Source: Lucinisca nassula
Lineage: Eukaryota > Mollusca > Bivalvia > Lucinida > Lucinidae
NCBI GenBank assembly: GCA_963580285.1
Contig: OY757011.1
Coordinates: 1,020,501-1,084,500 of the forward strand
Length of the DNA stretch: 64,000 bases
Direction of reading: 5' to 3'
Shown here: in pieces, positions 20,927-32,595 of the stretch
How the letters are laid out: every line of letters starts with the position of its first letter
Numbering within the stretch: the first letter of the stretch is position 1
Program-made: the position numbers and the translations under genes
The notes under the pieces: generated by a model
Database searches by the model: none
Seen by the model: the letters and a program-made list of their open reading frames with translations, nothing else
Told to the model about the DNA's origin: nothing

Positions 20927-20953
20927 TTCAATCTATCATGACCAATATGCGAA

Positions 20954-23411
20954 CTAGAATTTGTTTTTCTACAAAAACACAGATGTCTCCCCCGTTTTTG
21001 ACCTCTAAGTATAACCTTGACATTGGAGGTATTGAGCCGGGTCTTGTGTGCAACACATCATCTAATGAAGATAAACATTTCTGCAAAGTAACTTTAAAAA
21101 TGTTCAAAAAATTTCAAAGGGCAATAACTCTTGAAAGGGGCATAATCCGGATGAGAAAAAAATACGCGTCAGCTTATTTTCCATTAGGAATGCATATATG
21201 AAATTTCAAAACCATAGCATACACAGTTCTAAAGTTATGCTATGCATCCCTTTTAGCATTCATTACAATGGGCACAAATTACCAAAATGACAAAGGGCCA
21301 TAACTCATAAAGTATTTTTCGGAATTTTGTCAAAAGTTAATTAGTTCATATACTCATCACCATCAATATACTCAACAACTTTCAAGGCTCTAGCTCCAAT
21401 AGTGTTTGAGATATCTTGATGACAAGATTTTATTAAAAAAATTTCAAAGGGCAATAACTCTTGAAAGGGGCATAATCCGGACGAGAAAAAAAAAAACGCG
21501 TCAGCTAATTTTCCATGAGAAATCCATATATGAAATTTCAAAACCCTAGCATACACGGTTCTAAAGTTATGCTATGCATCACTTTTAGCATACATTACAA
21601 TGGGCACAAATTACCAAAATGACAAAGGGCCATAACTCACAAAGTATTTTTCGGAATTTTGTCAAAAGTTAATCAGTTCATCTACTCATCACCACCAATA
21701 TAATCACCAACTTCTAAGGCTCTAGCTCCAATAGTTTTTGAGATATCTTGCTGACAAGATTTTATTAAAAAAATTTCAAAGGGCAATAACTCTTGAAGGG
21801 GGCATAATCCGGACGAGAAAAAAATACGCGTCAGCTAATTTTCCATGAGGAATCCATATATGAAATTTCAAAACCCTAGCATACACGGTTCTTTAGTTAT
21901 GCTATGCATCAAAAGCGTAACGGACAGACGAACGGACAAACGAACCAGAACCAATATGCCCCTCCAACTATTTCAAAGTTGGAGGCATAAAAAGGCCCCT
22001 TTTTGTTCTTTGACCTCTTAGTACGACCTTGACATTTGAGGTACCAACTTGGGTCATGCACGCAACACATCGTCTTATGGTGGTTAACATTTCTGCCGAG
22101 TAATTTCAAAATCCATCTAAAAATAAGAAAGTTATTGAGAACACAAAAAAAGGCCCCTTTTTTTACCTTTAACCTCTATGTATGACCTTGACCTTTCAGT
22201 TACTTAACTAGGTCATGCGTGCAACACATCATCTCATGGTATTTAACATTTCTGCCAAGCAATTTCAAAATCCATCTAAAAATAAGAAAGTTATTGACCA
22301 AACACGAAAAAAAGGCCCCTTTTTTGACTTTTGACCTCAATGTATGACCTTGACACTTGAGGTATCAAACTGAATCATGCATGCAACACATCGTCTCATG
22401 ATAGTTAATATTTTTGCCAAGTAACTTCAAATTCTATCTAAAAATAAGCAAGTTATTGACAAAACCGGAAAAAAGGCCCCTTTTTTACCTTTGACCTCTA
22501 AGTATGACCTTGACCTTTGAGGTACCAACCTGGGTCATGCACGTAACACATCGTCTTATATTGGTTAACATTTCTGCCAAGTGATTTCACAATCCATCTC
22601 AAAATAAGAAAGTTATTGACAAAACACGAAAAAAAGGCCCCTTTTTTGACCTTTGACCTCTAAGTATGACCTTGACCTTCGAGGTACTGACCTGCCTGAT
22701 GCACACCACACATCGTCTCATGGTTGTTAATATTTCTGCCAAGTAATTTTAAAATCCATCTCAAAATAAGAAAGTTATTGACAAAACACGAAAAAAAGGC
22801 CCCTTTTTTGACCTTTGACCTCTAAGTATGACCTTGACCTTCGAGGTACTGACCTGCCTGATGCACACCACACATCGTCTCATGGTGGTTAATATTTCTG
22901 CCAAGTAATTTTAAAATTCATCTCAAAATAAGAAAGTTATTGACCAAATACGAAAAAAAGGCCCCTTTTTGTACCTTTGACCTCTAAGTATGACCTTGAC
23001 CTTTGAGGTACCGACCTGATTCATGTGCACCACACATCGTCTTATGGTTGTTAATATTTCTGCCAAGTAATTTTAAAATCCATCTGAAAATAAGAAAGTT
23101 ATTGACCGGACACGATTTGCCCATACATATATACATACCAACAAACTTCCAAGGGAGATAATTCAAAAAGTATAAATGCGAGAGTTATAGTTCTTGCGCA
23201 CTGCACGTCGTCTAATGCTGATTTATATTTATACTAAGTTTCGTGACGATAGCTCCAATGGTTTTCAAGTTATAGAGCGGACACGAATGTGTGACAGACA
23301 GACAGACAGACAGACGGACAGACGGACAGACAGACAGACGGACAGACAGACAGACGCCCGGGGGAAAAACAATATGTCTCTCCGAAAAAAATTTTTTCGG
23401 GGGAGACATAA
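20954..23411 (+). mobile_element. Hairpin-ended array element with about 165-bp units
   Basis: The left end CTAGAATTTGTTTTTCTAC is preceded by A. Seven or so units carry AAAAAGGCCCCTTTTTTGAC, TTTGACCTCTAAGTATGACC, TTGACCTTTGAGGTAC, a CAACACATCGTCT block and ATTTCTGCCAAGTAA. A GACAGACAGACGG tract (23294-23355) precedes a hairpin (CTCCGAAAAAAATTTTTTCGGGG) and ATAA at 23411. A second element (21113-21990) is inserted after the first unit. Confidence 0.7.
21113..21990 (+). mobile_element. Hairpin-ended array element with about 330-bp units
   Basis: Two and two-thirds units begin with TTTCAAAGGGCAATAACTCT and include CGCGTCAGCTAATTTTCCAT and CAAAGGGCCATAACTCA. A short CGGACAGACGAACGG tract leads to the hairpin CCTCCAACTATTTCAAAGTTGGAGG and then CATAA. 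Similar ATGCCCC hairpin ends are at 29581 and, inverted, 59312. Confidence 0.7.
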
Positions 23412-23564
23412 CTAGACCAAGATATCATAAAGACAAACATTCTAGTAAAGTTTGATGAAGAGTAAAGTACAAGAATTCCACAGAAGGCGGCGCCGCACCT
23501 GCTGGGGTCAAAAGTCACAGGAGCCAAATCCAGAACATAGTTATAAAATAAGTAAATTCATTCT

Positions 23565-24560
23565 TAGCAGTTGATAGTTGATGTAAAATGTGTCAAAGTC
23601 ACTGGACCAAAAAATATAAGCCATGGTCACAAGGTCAAGGTACGTTCCAAATCAGTACATCGAGGAGAAGCACTATGCAAAGTTTGGTGGCTGCAGGCCA
23701 TTTATTTTAGGACATATCCAACATTGATGTAAAATCTGTTAAAGTCACTAGAGTGCATAACATAGGTCAAGGTCACCAGGTCAAGGTACCCAAAGAGTCA
23801 GTAAATGTAGGAGAAGCAAGGTTTGCTGGTTGTAGGCCTAATAGTTAAGAAGATAAGGAATGTCGACCTAAAAAGTGTAAAAGTCAATGGAGTGCGAAAA
23901 ATAGGTAAAGGTCACCAAGTCAAGGTACCTGCACAATCAGTACATCTAGGAGAACCACTATGCAAGTTTGGTGGTTGCAGGCCTTTTATTTGAAAAGATC
24001 TGGAACATTTACATAAATTGCGTCAAAGTTACTGGAGCATAAAATACAAGTCAAGGTCACCAGGTCAGGTACCATCAGAGTCAGTATATCTAGGAGCAGC
24101 ATTATGCAAGATTTGATGGTTGTAGGCCTTTTATTTGCAGAGATTCAAAGTAAAATGTGTTAAAGTCGCTGGAACGTAAAATATAGGTCAAGGTCACCGG
24201 GTCAAGGTACCTGCAGAGTCAGTACATCTTGGAGAAGCAATATGCAAGAGTTGATGGTTGTGGGCCTTTTATTTGAGGAGATCTGGAACTTTGACGTAAT
24301 TTGTGTCAAAGTCACTGGAGCGTAAATATAGGTCAAGGTCACCGGGTCAAGGTGCTTGCCTAGTCAGGAGCTCAGGGTGATGTTTCAGGAAAGGTTTGAT
24401 GGTTGTTGAGTCTTATTGTTGATTACAATACAAACTTCAAGGTAATGTCAAACTTCGACGTAATGGTCAAAGTCATTTGAGCGCCAAATATAGGTCAAAG
24501 TCACCAGGTCACGGCGCCTACAAAGTCAGAAGGTCAGGGAGTTGCTTCAAGTAAGGTTTG
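23565..24560 (+). repeat. About 160-bp tandem array rich in AGGTCA
   Basis: Six to seven units contain TAGGTCAAGGTCACC, AGGTCAAGGTACC, GAGTCAGTACATCTAGGAGA and GGTTGTAGGCCTTTTATTTG. Each unit has two to four copies of GGTCA in the same orientation. Confidence 0.8.
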
Positions 24561-24579
24561 ATGGTAGCTGATCGCCCCC

Positions 24580-24872
24580 ATCTATCGGGGCTTGAAGAAA
24601 TAGATGGGCTGCATTCTTCCACGATGAGCTGAAACCGACCCGCACAGGAGTACTGGTAAACCACTTAGAGGATCTAAGCCTGCCCAGGCAAAGCGGTGCG
24701 AGTCGGCCTGTCCATGGTTATAAACCCTACTGGTTTCATTGGGTGGCAGGGCTTGAGATGTCATTTCATCTCAGTGTTGGGGTAAAAGTCCCACAAAATT
24801 GGAAGCAACATCTCCAAAATGACCTTTACAGTGTTGACGGGGATGTTAAACCTCAAATCAAACAAACAAAAT
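24580..24872 (+). mobile_element. SINE-like repeat, family I
   Basis: Plus-strand copy: CATCTATCGGGGCTTGAAG through GGTAAACCACTTAGAGGATC to GGGATGTTAAACCTCAAATC and (CAAA)n. Confidence 0.65.
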
Positions 24873-25165
24873 TGAAGGTAGCTGAGGTTTGTAGTTCACT
24901 TAAATAAAAACTTTGACGTTAATGTTGAACTACGACATAAATGTTAACAGACGGACAGACGCACGGACGGAAAAGCGGACGCCTATGTCATACCCTGCAG
25001 GTGCGACAAAAACTGTGGCCTCTAGAGGGTGAACAAGTTTTTGAAGACATTAAATTTTTTGACCTAGTTTTGGATCTGACATGAGTGATATTCAAACTTG
25101 GCTGAGACATCAAGACATACATTCTGCTGCAACTTTATGAAGATAAATGCAAAACTGTGGGCTGT

Positions 25166-25868
25166 AGACAAGGCTTCCATTAACTCCCAAATTCAGGAAG
25201 TCCCAGACTTTCTACCCTTGAAATCTGGAAGTCCCACTGGAAAATTTAGGAAGTCGCAATTTTGTAGCAATGTGTTTGCAGTACATAAAATTGTTTTGAT
25301 GAAAAAATATATATTATTTAATCTATGAATCTCTTGTTTGCTTTTTAATCCACATGTTATATACTTTTAGATGGCTACAGAATAGATTTACATGTGAAGT
25401 ATTCTGGTATGACAGAGTAAAATCTATTGAGTGAGGAGATGGCTTTTATTTGTAACCTTTCTTTGATACTGGTGAAATGTTCTGGAAAGAGATATTAGAA
25501 CCACTAAGACTGGTGGCTTTCATAATCTGTTTCCACTATTACACACTGGATACTTATCTAGAAAAAAGAAAAATGATCCCTTAACCTAGTTTTCCTCCAT
25601 ATCAGGAGCTATGAAAACTCAGATCAGTCTTTTCCTGAAGGAACAGCAAGTATGATTAAGGTCAACACGTCTTACCATCTCACAACCCCACCTTTAGATG
25701 GCAAGACAAAACTAGATTCAAGGCTGACAACTACAGCACTATATCAGTAAACTTGTGACGGTCACAGGGAAGGTCACATAAAAACAGTGAGTGTCATGGC
25801 ACTGCTCTTCCCAGAGTAAAACAGACAGGACTGTGACAATGTCAACATCTGACATACAATGTAATTCA
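25166..25868. other. Unassigned sequence
   Basis: No gene, array or recognised element. A short local repeat of GGAAGTCCCA/CTGGAAGTCCCAC is at 25195-25250. Confidence 0.45.
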
Positions 25869-26084
25869 CCAAAACCTCTTTATAACACTATTGTTGGGTT
25901 CCAAAGCGAAAACCTTGTTAGATAAACAACCGTGTTATATCTAAACAAATATGTATAGATTATATAGAAAAATGACCATTTAATGTCATTTTACTATATA
26001 ATGTAAACATTTTTGGGATCTATCTTCAGACCATGTTATATCGAAGACCATGTTATAATGAACAGTGTTTTAAAGACATTGTGG
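25869..26084. mobile_element. Palindromic MITE, family R, copy 2
   Basis: CCAAAACCTCTTTATAACAC at the left and TGTTTTAAAGACATTGTGG at the right. The centre is AGAAAAATGACCATTTAATG with its paired arm. Confidence 0.65.
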
Positions 26085-26274
26085 TGTATGAATAAAAATG
26101 TAACAATCTAAGCACAACTTTTTTTTATACCAATAATATCAAAGACAATGCTCTCTGAAAAAATAGCATTACAATGTGACTAGTTCGGTGTCAGTTATCG
26201 CACTTATAAATAACAGACAAAGTTTAGGAGGCACTTTTCCAAGAAAACAGCTAGTTCAGAATGTATGTCAATAA

Positions 26275-26485
26275 ACACAAGGAAATTCCGCAATTAAGAC
26301 CACCTAATATTAAGACTAATTCTGCTTTAAAAAGCTTATTTAGAATGGGGCAGTTATTCTTTCTTCAAGTTTTCTGCATAGAAAGTCCTCTGTTCAGTGA
26401 CCACCACTGGGACTTTTCAAAGGTGGTCTTAAAGACCACTTTTGAACAGTCCCAAAGGTGGTCTATATACAGGGATTTTACTGTA
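26275..26485. mobile_element. Tc1/mariner-like MITE, family S
   Basis: The right terminus GGGATTTTACTGTA is intact and the left is worn (GGAAATTCCGCAATTAAGAC). The interior palindrome pairs AAAGGTGGTCTTAAAGACC. The better copy is at 39797-40043. Confidence 0.6.
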
Positions 26486-26537
26486 GTTGGACAATTTGGG
26501 AATATTATGAGATAAGCAATATACAGGAAAGCCTGCT

Positions 26538-26766
26538 TTAACCCATTCAGTACCAGAAACCCCTAAAGGGGTACCCTGGCAAACAGTGCAGGCCAAGATC
26601 AGACGATGCAGAACGCGGCGTCTGAACAGGGCCTACACTGTTTGCAAAAAGTTCAGTCATTTTCCATATACATTTTGAAGAAAGCACAACCTGACACCAA
26701 TAAATTTTGAAATGGACTCCTGCTATATATAAGGTGGAAGATTCCGTTTTGTACAAAAAGGGTTAA
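26538..26766. mobile_element. MITE family C, copy C2
   Basis: TTAA-CCCATTCAGTACCAGAAA to TTTTGTACAAAAAGGG-TTAA. The palindrome tip has a mutation on one arm only (GATGCAGAACGCGGCG). Confidence 0.85.
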
Positions 26767-26854
26767 CACTTAGTTCTTGCAGATTTCGTTCTTATCAAGC
26801 TCATTTTTTTTCAACTTTAGAAGCAGTCTGGACTGAATCTATTTTCAAACATTA

Positions 26855-27083
26855 TTAACCCGTTTTGTAACAAATGGAATCTTCCTCCTTATATATAGGA
26901 GGAATCCATTTCAAAATTCAAGGGTGTCAGATTGGGTTTTCTTCAAAATTGATTAGGAAAATGGCTTAACTTTTTGCAAACAGTGTAGGCCCTGATCAGA
27001 TGCCGCATTCTGCGGCGTCTGATCTGGGCCTTCACTGTTTGCCAGTGTATCCGTTTTGGGGTTTCTGGTACTAAATGGGTTAA
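26855..27083. mobile_element. MITE family C, inverted copy C3
   Basis: TTAA-CCCGTTTTGTAACAAATG to CTGGTACTAAATGGG-TTAA. The palindrome tip is TGCCGCATTCTGCGGCG. It lies 89 bp from C2. Confidence 0.85.
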
Positions 27084-27202
27084 ACTTGTCTTCAAGTGCC
27101 TTTGAAATCATGGTCATTGTTTAAAGTGCAACAACCATGACAAATAAGTGAAACAAATCATGTAAAATCATTGCTAGTTTCTAACCCTTATATTCCTGTG
27201 TT

Positions 27203-27540
27203 TGTTGTTTGTATTGAGGTTTTACATTCGCATCATCGCCATTTAGGTCATTTTGGAGATGTTGCTTACTATTTTGTGTGACTTTTACCTTTTATCCTAC
27301 ACTGAAAAGCAACAACTCAAGCCCTACTGCCTGAAGAACCGCTAAGGTCAAGGACTTGTACCACTTTTCCTGGGCAGGCTTATACCTTCCAGTCTGATCA
27401 GGGTCCAAACTGTTCGCCTTTATGCAAAAAATATCTCACTAAGTACTGGTAAACCACTAAGCGGGTCTAATCCTGTCCTGGAACAGTGAAGGGAACTGAC
27501 CGGCCTCACATGACCTTAGCTGTTGACTGGGCCTTGAAAC
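27203..27540 (-). mobile_element. SINE-like repeat, family I, diverged and chimeric
   Basis: The 3' part (plus strand TTTGTATTGAGGTTTTACATTC, GGTCATTTTGGAGATGTTGC) is recognisable. The middle includes TTCCAGTCTGATCAGGGTCC, a piece of the palindromic core seen in MITEs A, C and E. Confidence 0.5.
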
Positions 27541-27639
27541 CACAACACAAAACACAACACATTATCTAGTCTTAAAAGATAGAGACCTTTTTCTTTGAGG
27601 GACTCACTTCCCAAGACAGCAAATAAAGTCTTAAAAGAT

Positions 27640-28510
27640 GTCTCTTTAAAACAAAATTTTATAAATTCCTTTAACGGTGCTCCTAAAGGTGTTAGGGCCA
27701 GTTATTCAATACTTAAGAAAGCTGTTTGTTAACATTACCTCGAAACTTAAATACTTTCATGTGGCAAATACAATATTTTGCTAAGAACAAATATAAGCAT
27801 GTACAGAATATTGTATTTGCTAGAAAAGTTTGTGTTTCAATCACTAGTAAGTTTGTTAACCCTTCAAGTGTCAATCACAACATTTGCAGACATGGTCAGT
27901 ATCAGATTTTAAACTCTGTCAGTTGCAAGACCAAACTCTAATGACTTGCAGTTCTTGGACTTCTTAAAAGTAAGTGCCCAAAAAGATAAACTTTCATTGG
28001 GAGGAAGGTTTTGGAGAGATGAACTGCAATTAGGTGATTAGACTGCTATATGCTGGTTCAATTGGTCCATTGCCTTGTGCAAAATTAAGTCACGTGCATG
28101 GTTGCAATTTTGAGTGTTTTGTGTGGGTTTTATAAGCAAAATTAATCTCTTACTCATATCCTCGTGTATTTTGGGTGTAGGCACACAATGGAATGTTCCC
28201 TGGACCTATATGTTATACACTGGTATTTTTGATGGAAAAATGTGAGCGCTTCTGCAAATGCAAAAGCTGCTCACCTTTTTAAAGCAAAAATATTACATTA
28301 TTTGCTATATCTGGTGTGAGAACTGCCATGCATGCATGTGGACGTTGCCCTTGTACCTGCACGCTAATAAAAATCTGATGATGTCATGATGACCTTGATG
28401 ATGATCTGATGATCGAAGTTTTAACAAAATGTAAACTAACAACTTTGTTTGTTTTGAACAACCAGCCCCATGTCACTATGTGAGTGTATGGCATCTGTTC
28501 CTTAACTAGA
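27640..28510. repeat. Low-copy repeat U, second copy
   Basis: GTGTTAGGGCCAGTTATTCA and the stem-loop at 28225-28295 (AAAAATGTGAGCGC.../GCTGCTCACCTTTTT) parallel 14100-14290. Here the AACATTAGGGCC minisatellite is not expanded. The rest is unassigned. Confidence 0.4.
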
Positions 28511-28577
28511 AAAATTAACTAGCTGCAATTCTTTCTTTGTGCACTGTGAGTGTACACACTCACAGACCATTCATTAC

Positions 28578-28908
28578 GATAGCACACCTGTGTGACTAAG
28601 TCTATCCTTATATATCTCCGAAATGGTATCTTTTCTGATGAAAATTTGTGACATCATTCCTATTTATAATCAAAACATAGGTTGTAGGTTCTCGTTAGAA
28701 CCACCTCGTTGAGGTGGTTCTAATGAGTACCCACAACCTATGTTTTTGAGCATAAGTTCAAGTCAGTGTTTTACGTCTCACCAAAAGCAAAGGGTTTTTG
28801 AGCATTAAGAAGAGAAATAATATATACCCCCATAAACCCCATTTTTCTCTATTTAAAGTGGGGTTTAGAGGGGTATTCATTGCACAGACTTGTTAACATG
28901 ATAGTACA
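28578..28908. mobile_element. MITE family B2 with a small SINE H insertion
   Basis: CATTACGATAGCACACCTGT at the left and ACAGACTTGTTAACATGATA at the right. The central palindrome is GTTCTCGTTAGAACCACCTC and complement. A 45-bp SINE H 3' end (TCAGTGTTTTACGTCTCACC, 28760-28795) lies between two copies of GTTTTTGAGCAT, a target-site duplication. Confidence 0.85.
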
Positions 28909-29137
28909 CAAATAACTTCCAATTGTCACGAAAAAAACATGCATAAAAGCATTATTTTGTTTCTTAAACAATAAATACATGCATAAGATTTATAGTTGTA
29001 CAAGTATTGGCTTTCTAACAACTGATTCTTGTGTCACAACTTGTCTGTCTAAACTCCCTCACTCATCGTCACAGCACAGAGTCAATAGAAACAATATAAA
29101 ATTTGAAGTAATAAAAGTTTAGAAATGTACAAAAATA

Positions 29138-29167
29138 TCACATCCGAGATCCTTTTGTTTGTAAAAC
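29138..29167 (-). CDS. KCTD5: KCTD2/5/17-type BTB protein, coding exon 6 (C-terminal end)
   Basis: After the acceptor TTTCAG (29168-29173) the minus strand reads VLQTKGSRM and TGA at 29138-29140. Vertebrate KCTD5 ends with ILQERGSRM, so this is the last coding exon; it joins exon 5 in phase 0. It is 30 bases including the stop and would be missed by any length-based search. The acceptor is preceded by CTTCTGTTTCAG. The 3' UTR continues to lower coordinates; I found no convincing minus-strand AATAAA before the family B element at 28908. Confidence 0.9.
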   Translation of the reverse strand, partial: VLQTKGSRM

Positions 29168-29234
29168 CTGAAACAGAAGAAAATGATACATGTAATATGT
29201 GTCACATAGGAACAAGCTTAGAATAGACTGTCAC

Positions 29235-29581
29235 TGGCAAGTTGAAATGCTGAGATTTTCAAGGGCCATGACAATTTTTTTTTCTGTTGTTTTTGTTCAA
29301 AAGGTACATGTAATTTTGTCATGCTCACATCATCCCCAATCAGCAAATAAAGTTTCAATCTAATAGCTCAACTACTTTTCGAGATACCTTGCTTAGAAGA
29401 TTTCATTGCAATCTTTAAAAGGGCCATGACTAAAGAAAGGGGAATAGCCCCCGAATATAAAAGATTCAGGTCTACTATTTTTTATGTGGAATCCATATAT
29501 GAAAGTTATGCCATGCACATACAAAGGGATAAGCCCAAACAAATATGCCCCGCCGACATTTTTTTTAAATAGGGGGCATAA
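29235..29581 (+). mobile_element. Hairpin-ended element, ATGCCCC family
   Basis: It contains AAGGGCCATGAC, GAATCCATATATGAAAGTTA and the end AATATGCCCCGCC...GGGGGCATAA, followed by T. It matches the end of 21113-21990 but has only about one unit. Its 5' end is not clear. Confidence 0.55.
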
Positions 29582-29955
29582 TTACCCTTGCTACCACCTC
29601 AACCTCTTATCTGGAAATTAGCCAGTAAATGAAAAGGTCTATTTCATATCTACCTACTACTGAACTGTTATGCAATTCATTGCAGGGAGACTTGAAGGCA
29701 GCAGAAGTCGAGGACTGAGCTGTTAATACTTTGTACCGCAAAGTAGCTTCTGTGCTGAAACACACTACTTCTCTACGGCATTTGTGGTGATCATGGTCAG
29801 TTACTTACCCCTGTTCTTAAATGTTTAAAATGGACAGTTATCAAAGTTTCACACAAAGCGGTGTTCTAGTCACTCCCCTGTTCCAGTTAATAATCACACT
29901 TTGAAAAGCTTATATTCTGACTTTTGTTTGTTTGTTTGTTGTCATATTGACCTAC
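29582..29955. other. Unassigned intron 5 sequence
   Basis: No gene or recognised repeat. Confidence 0.4.
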
Positions 29956-31041
29956 CATAATGAACCTAAATATTGGGACAAAACAGGCCAAAATAAACAG
30001 TGCAGACCCAGATCAGACTGCTCCTGAAGGAGCAGTCTGATCAGGGTCTACACTGTTTGTCTTTGTGTCTGCATCTTTTGGACTCCTTGCTGGTCCTTGA
30101 AACAAATTTGTTAAAATTTTAGGAGAACTAGAGCTGTCAGTGAAACTGACTAGGGCCCAGGCAGCGCTATCAGAGGAGTAGGAAAATTTGTGGACGGACA
30201 GACAGACAGACGGACGGACAGAGTGATTACTATAGGGCACCCACACTTTCAGTGCGGGGCCCTAATAATAACAAAGTTATTAATTGGACACAGGAAAGAC
30301 CCTTTTTTGACCTTTAACCTCTAAGTATGACCTTGACCTTTGAGGTACGGACCTGAGTCTTGCGTGCAACACTCCATCACATTATGGTTAACATTTCTGC
30401 CAAGTAATATTTAAATCCATCCAGGAATAAGAAAGTTATGGAGGATAAAAAAATTTGTGGATGGACAGACGGACAGACAGACAGACGGACGGACAGAGTG
30501 ATTACTATAGGGCACCCACACTTTCAGTGCGGGGCCACATTATGGTTAACATTTCTGCCAAGTAATATTTAAATCCATCCAGGAATAATAACAAAGTTAT
30601 TAATTGGACACAGGAAAGACCCTTTTTTGACCTTTAACCTCTAAGTATGACCTTGACCTTTGAGGTACGGACCTGAGTCTTGCGCGCAACACTCCATCAC
30701 ATTATGGTTAACACTTCTGCCATCCAGGAATAATAATAACAAAGTTATTAATTGGACACAGGAAAGACCCTTTTTTGACCTTTAACCTCTAAGTATGACC
30801 TTGACCTTTGAGGTACGGACCTGAGTCTTGCGCGCAACACTCCATCACATTATGGTTAACAGGAAAGACCCTTTTTTGACCTTTAACCTCTAAGTATGAC
30901 CTTGACCTTTGAGGTACGGACCTGAGTCTTGCGCGCAACACTCCATCACATTATGGTTAACATTTCTGACAAGTAATATTTAAATCCATCCAGGAATAAG
31001 AAAGTTATGGAGGATAAAAAAATTTGTGGACGGACAGACGG

Positions 31042-31079
<38 letters not shown>

Positions 31080-31215
31080 GGACGGACAGAGTGATTACTA
31101 TAGGGCACTCACACTTTCAGTGCGGGGCCCTAATTACAGCAAGTTCTCAAGGTGTCCATATTTTGTGATTTTTATGGTAGTCAGTTTAGCTAACCATATC
31201 TTTCTTGGGACAGGC
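29956..31215. mobile_element. Family E repeat, interrupted by Helitron-like element F1
   Basis: Left part 29956-30127 includes AAATATTGGGACA and the palindrome with tip CTGCTCCTGAAGGAGCAG. The right part resumes at 31134 with TTACAGCAAGTTCTCAAGGT. Other copies show the uninterrupted site as GAATTACAGCAA. Confidence 0.7.
30128..31133 (+). mobile_element. Helitron-like hairpin-ended array element, F1
   Basis: The left end is CTAGAGCTGTCAGTGAAACT, which contains the palindrome GTCAGTGAAACTGAC. Inside are repeated units with GACCCTTTTTTGACCTTTAA, CTAAGTATGACCTTGACCTT and ATCCATCCAGGAATAA, partly deleted, and internal copies of the end hairpin. A GACGGACAGAC tract and the hairpin GGGCACTCACACTTTCAGTG...GGGGCCC precede TAA. 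The insertion lies between A (30127) and T (31134) of the family E sequence GAATTACAG with no duplication, as Helitrons insert. A second copy is at 44691-45594. Confidence 0.75.
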
Positions 31216-31377
31216 TTATGTACGTAAGCTGTTAACTATTACATTGCACATTCTTTTGCCACAAAAAATGACAACTGCACTTCTTAAACAGCTGAAGGGA
31301 ATTCTGACTTTGAAAGCAATGCAAATTGATACTGACCTTCAAGGTATGCTATTTCTCACAGCTTCTCCATAATGTAA

Positions 31378-31855
31378 GTATAGAGAATACCAGGTTGGTG
31401 TCTTTTGATATCAAGTTCATCAGGCAAGGCTTCGAGAATGCTTGTAGAAATGAGAGGCTTGCCGAGCGATTCTACATCCGTTCTCGAAGCCGAGCCTGAT
31501 AAACTTGATATCAAATGACACGAATCTTGTATTCTATTTATCAGTTTATCCCGTTGTACACTCTTAAATTAGCAATTTACAGTCAGTTATTGATGGTCCT
31601 CAGTGCGTCCAAGCATTCTGGTGATCGATATATTTAGTATCAGCTGACCATGTTTTTTCTATGATATTTTTTTTGTTCAAGTAATATTGCCATTTGTCCC
31701 AGTTACAAAGACATTTTTTTGTTATTTTCCAACAGTCCGTTCATTCATAAAAGTGCATTGTCACGTTGACCTGATAAAGCTCACCTGTCCTGAGATAGGA
31801 TATCTTTATCAGGTCAATGCATTACAATGCAATATATACAGGGGGTAACTAATAA
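31378..31855. mobile_element. Element L2: palindrome joined to a TIR-bounded segment
   Basis: It matches L1 over its whole length: the palindrome with TTTTGATATCAAGTTCATC, then TTATCAGTTTATCCCGTTGTA through to TACAGGGGGTAACTAATAA. Confidence 0.75.
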
Positions 31856-31872
31856 ATAAGCTTATAAGATCT

Positions 31873-32085
31873 TTAACCCATTGTATACTAGTGGACTCTT
31901 CCATTGCTGTATGTTGGTCAAGTCCATTTGTCATATAAGGACTGTCAGGCCTATTTTTCGTTTTTATTCTATTTTTGATGGTAAATTCTGTTAGCAAATA
32001 GGGCAGGCCTTGATCAGACGCCATGTTCTGTGGCATCTGATTGGGGCCTGCACTGTTAGCCAAGGTACCCCTTTAGGGGTTTCCC
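31873..32085. mobile_element. MITE family C, copy C4, right end decayed
   Basis: TTAA-CCCATTGTATACTAGTGG at the left. The palindrome tip is CGCCATGTTCTGTGGC and the inner end GGTACCCCTTTAGGGG is present, but the final TTAA is lost. Confidence 0.7.
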
Positions 32086-32095
32086 GAGGAAACTG

Positions 32096-32595
32096 GCACA
32101 ACAATAAAACTTTACAAGTAACTTGCAAATTTCAATAGTCTGTGATCCTGTTTGTGACCCTGAAATATTTTTGAGATGAACCCACCGAGGGTTTATGGTT
32201 TATTATTGTTAATAGTTTGTCTTTGTTAATGTACAGCTGGTGTCTTTTTATTTTGGATAACAGCTGGGCCATTTTGAGGAAAAAACCTGTCTTATGGCTT
32301 TCTGCTTGTTAGATTTAATTATGGTGAAGTTGTTTCTGGGGAAAGCAAACACCTTCAGGGGAGGCAACTCATGCAAAAGTATTTTTATCTCCCATGCCAA
32401 TAGGGGTCAACTCTTAAAGGAAATAATTTGCTCCACGCCTCTCAGTGTCTAAGGTTGCAAAGTAAAAATAGCTGGCGCTAAAGCTGGTGTATGGGCCATG
32501 GATGTTCAAACAATTAAAGTATAACTGTATATAAAATCAATGCCCCACCACAAGCAAACTGCTGATAAGATTTGATATAGAGTAGGCTGTTTTGT
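32096..32595. other. Unassigned intron 5 sequence
   Basis: No gene or recognised repeat. Confidence 0.4.

Larger units (their letters stand above)
20110..25165. repeat. Nest of tandem-array elements; outer array Y in three pieces
   Basis: Array Y units (about 130 bp: ACTGTGGCCTCTAGA, GGTGAACAAGGTTTTAAAGA, TTGACCTAGTTTTGGATCTG, GACATCAAGACAAACATTCT) appear at 20110-20450, 23412-23470 and 25010-25165. Elements L1 (20455-20926), a Helitron-like array (20954-23411), an AGGTCA-rich array (23565-24560) and a family I repeat (24580-24872) interrupt them. Confidence 0.65.
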
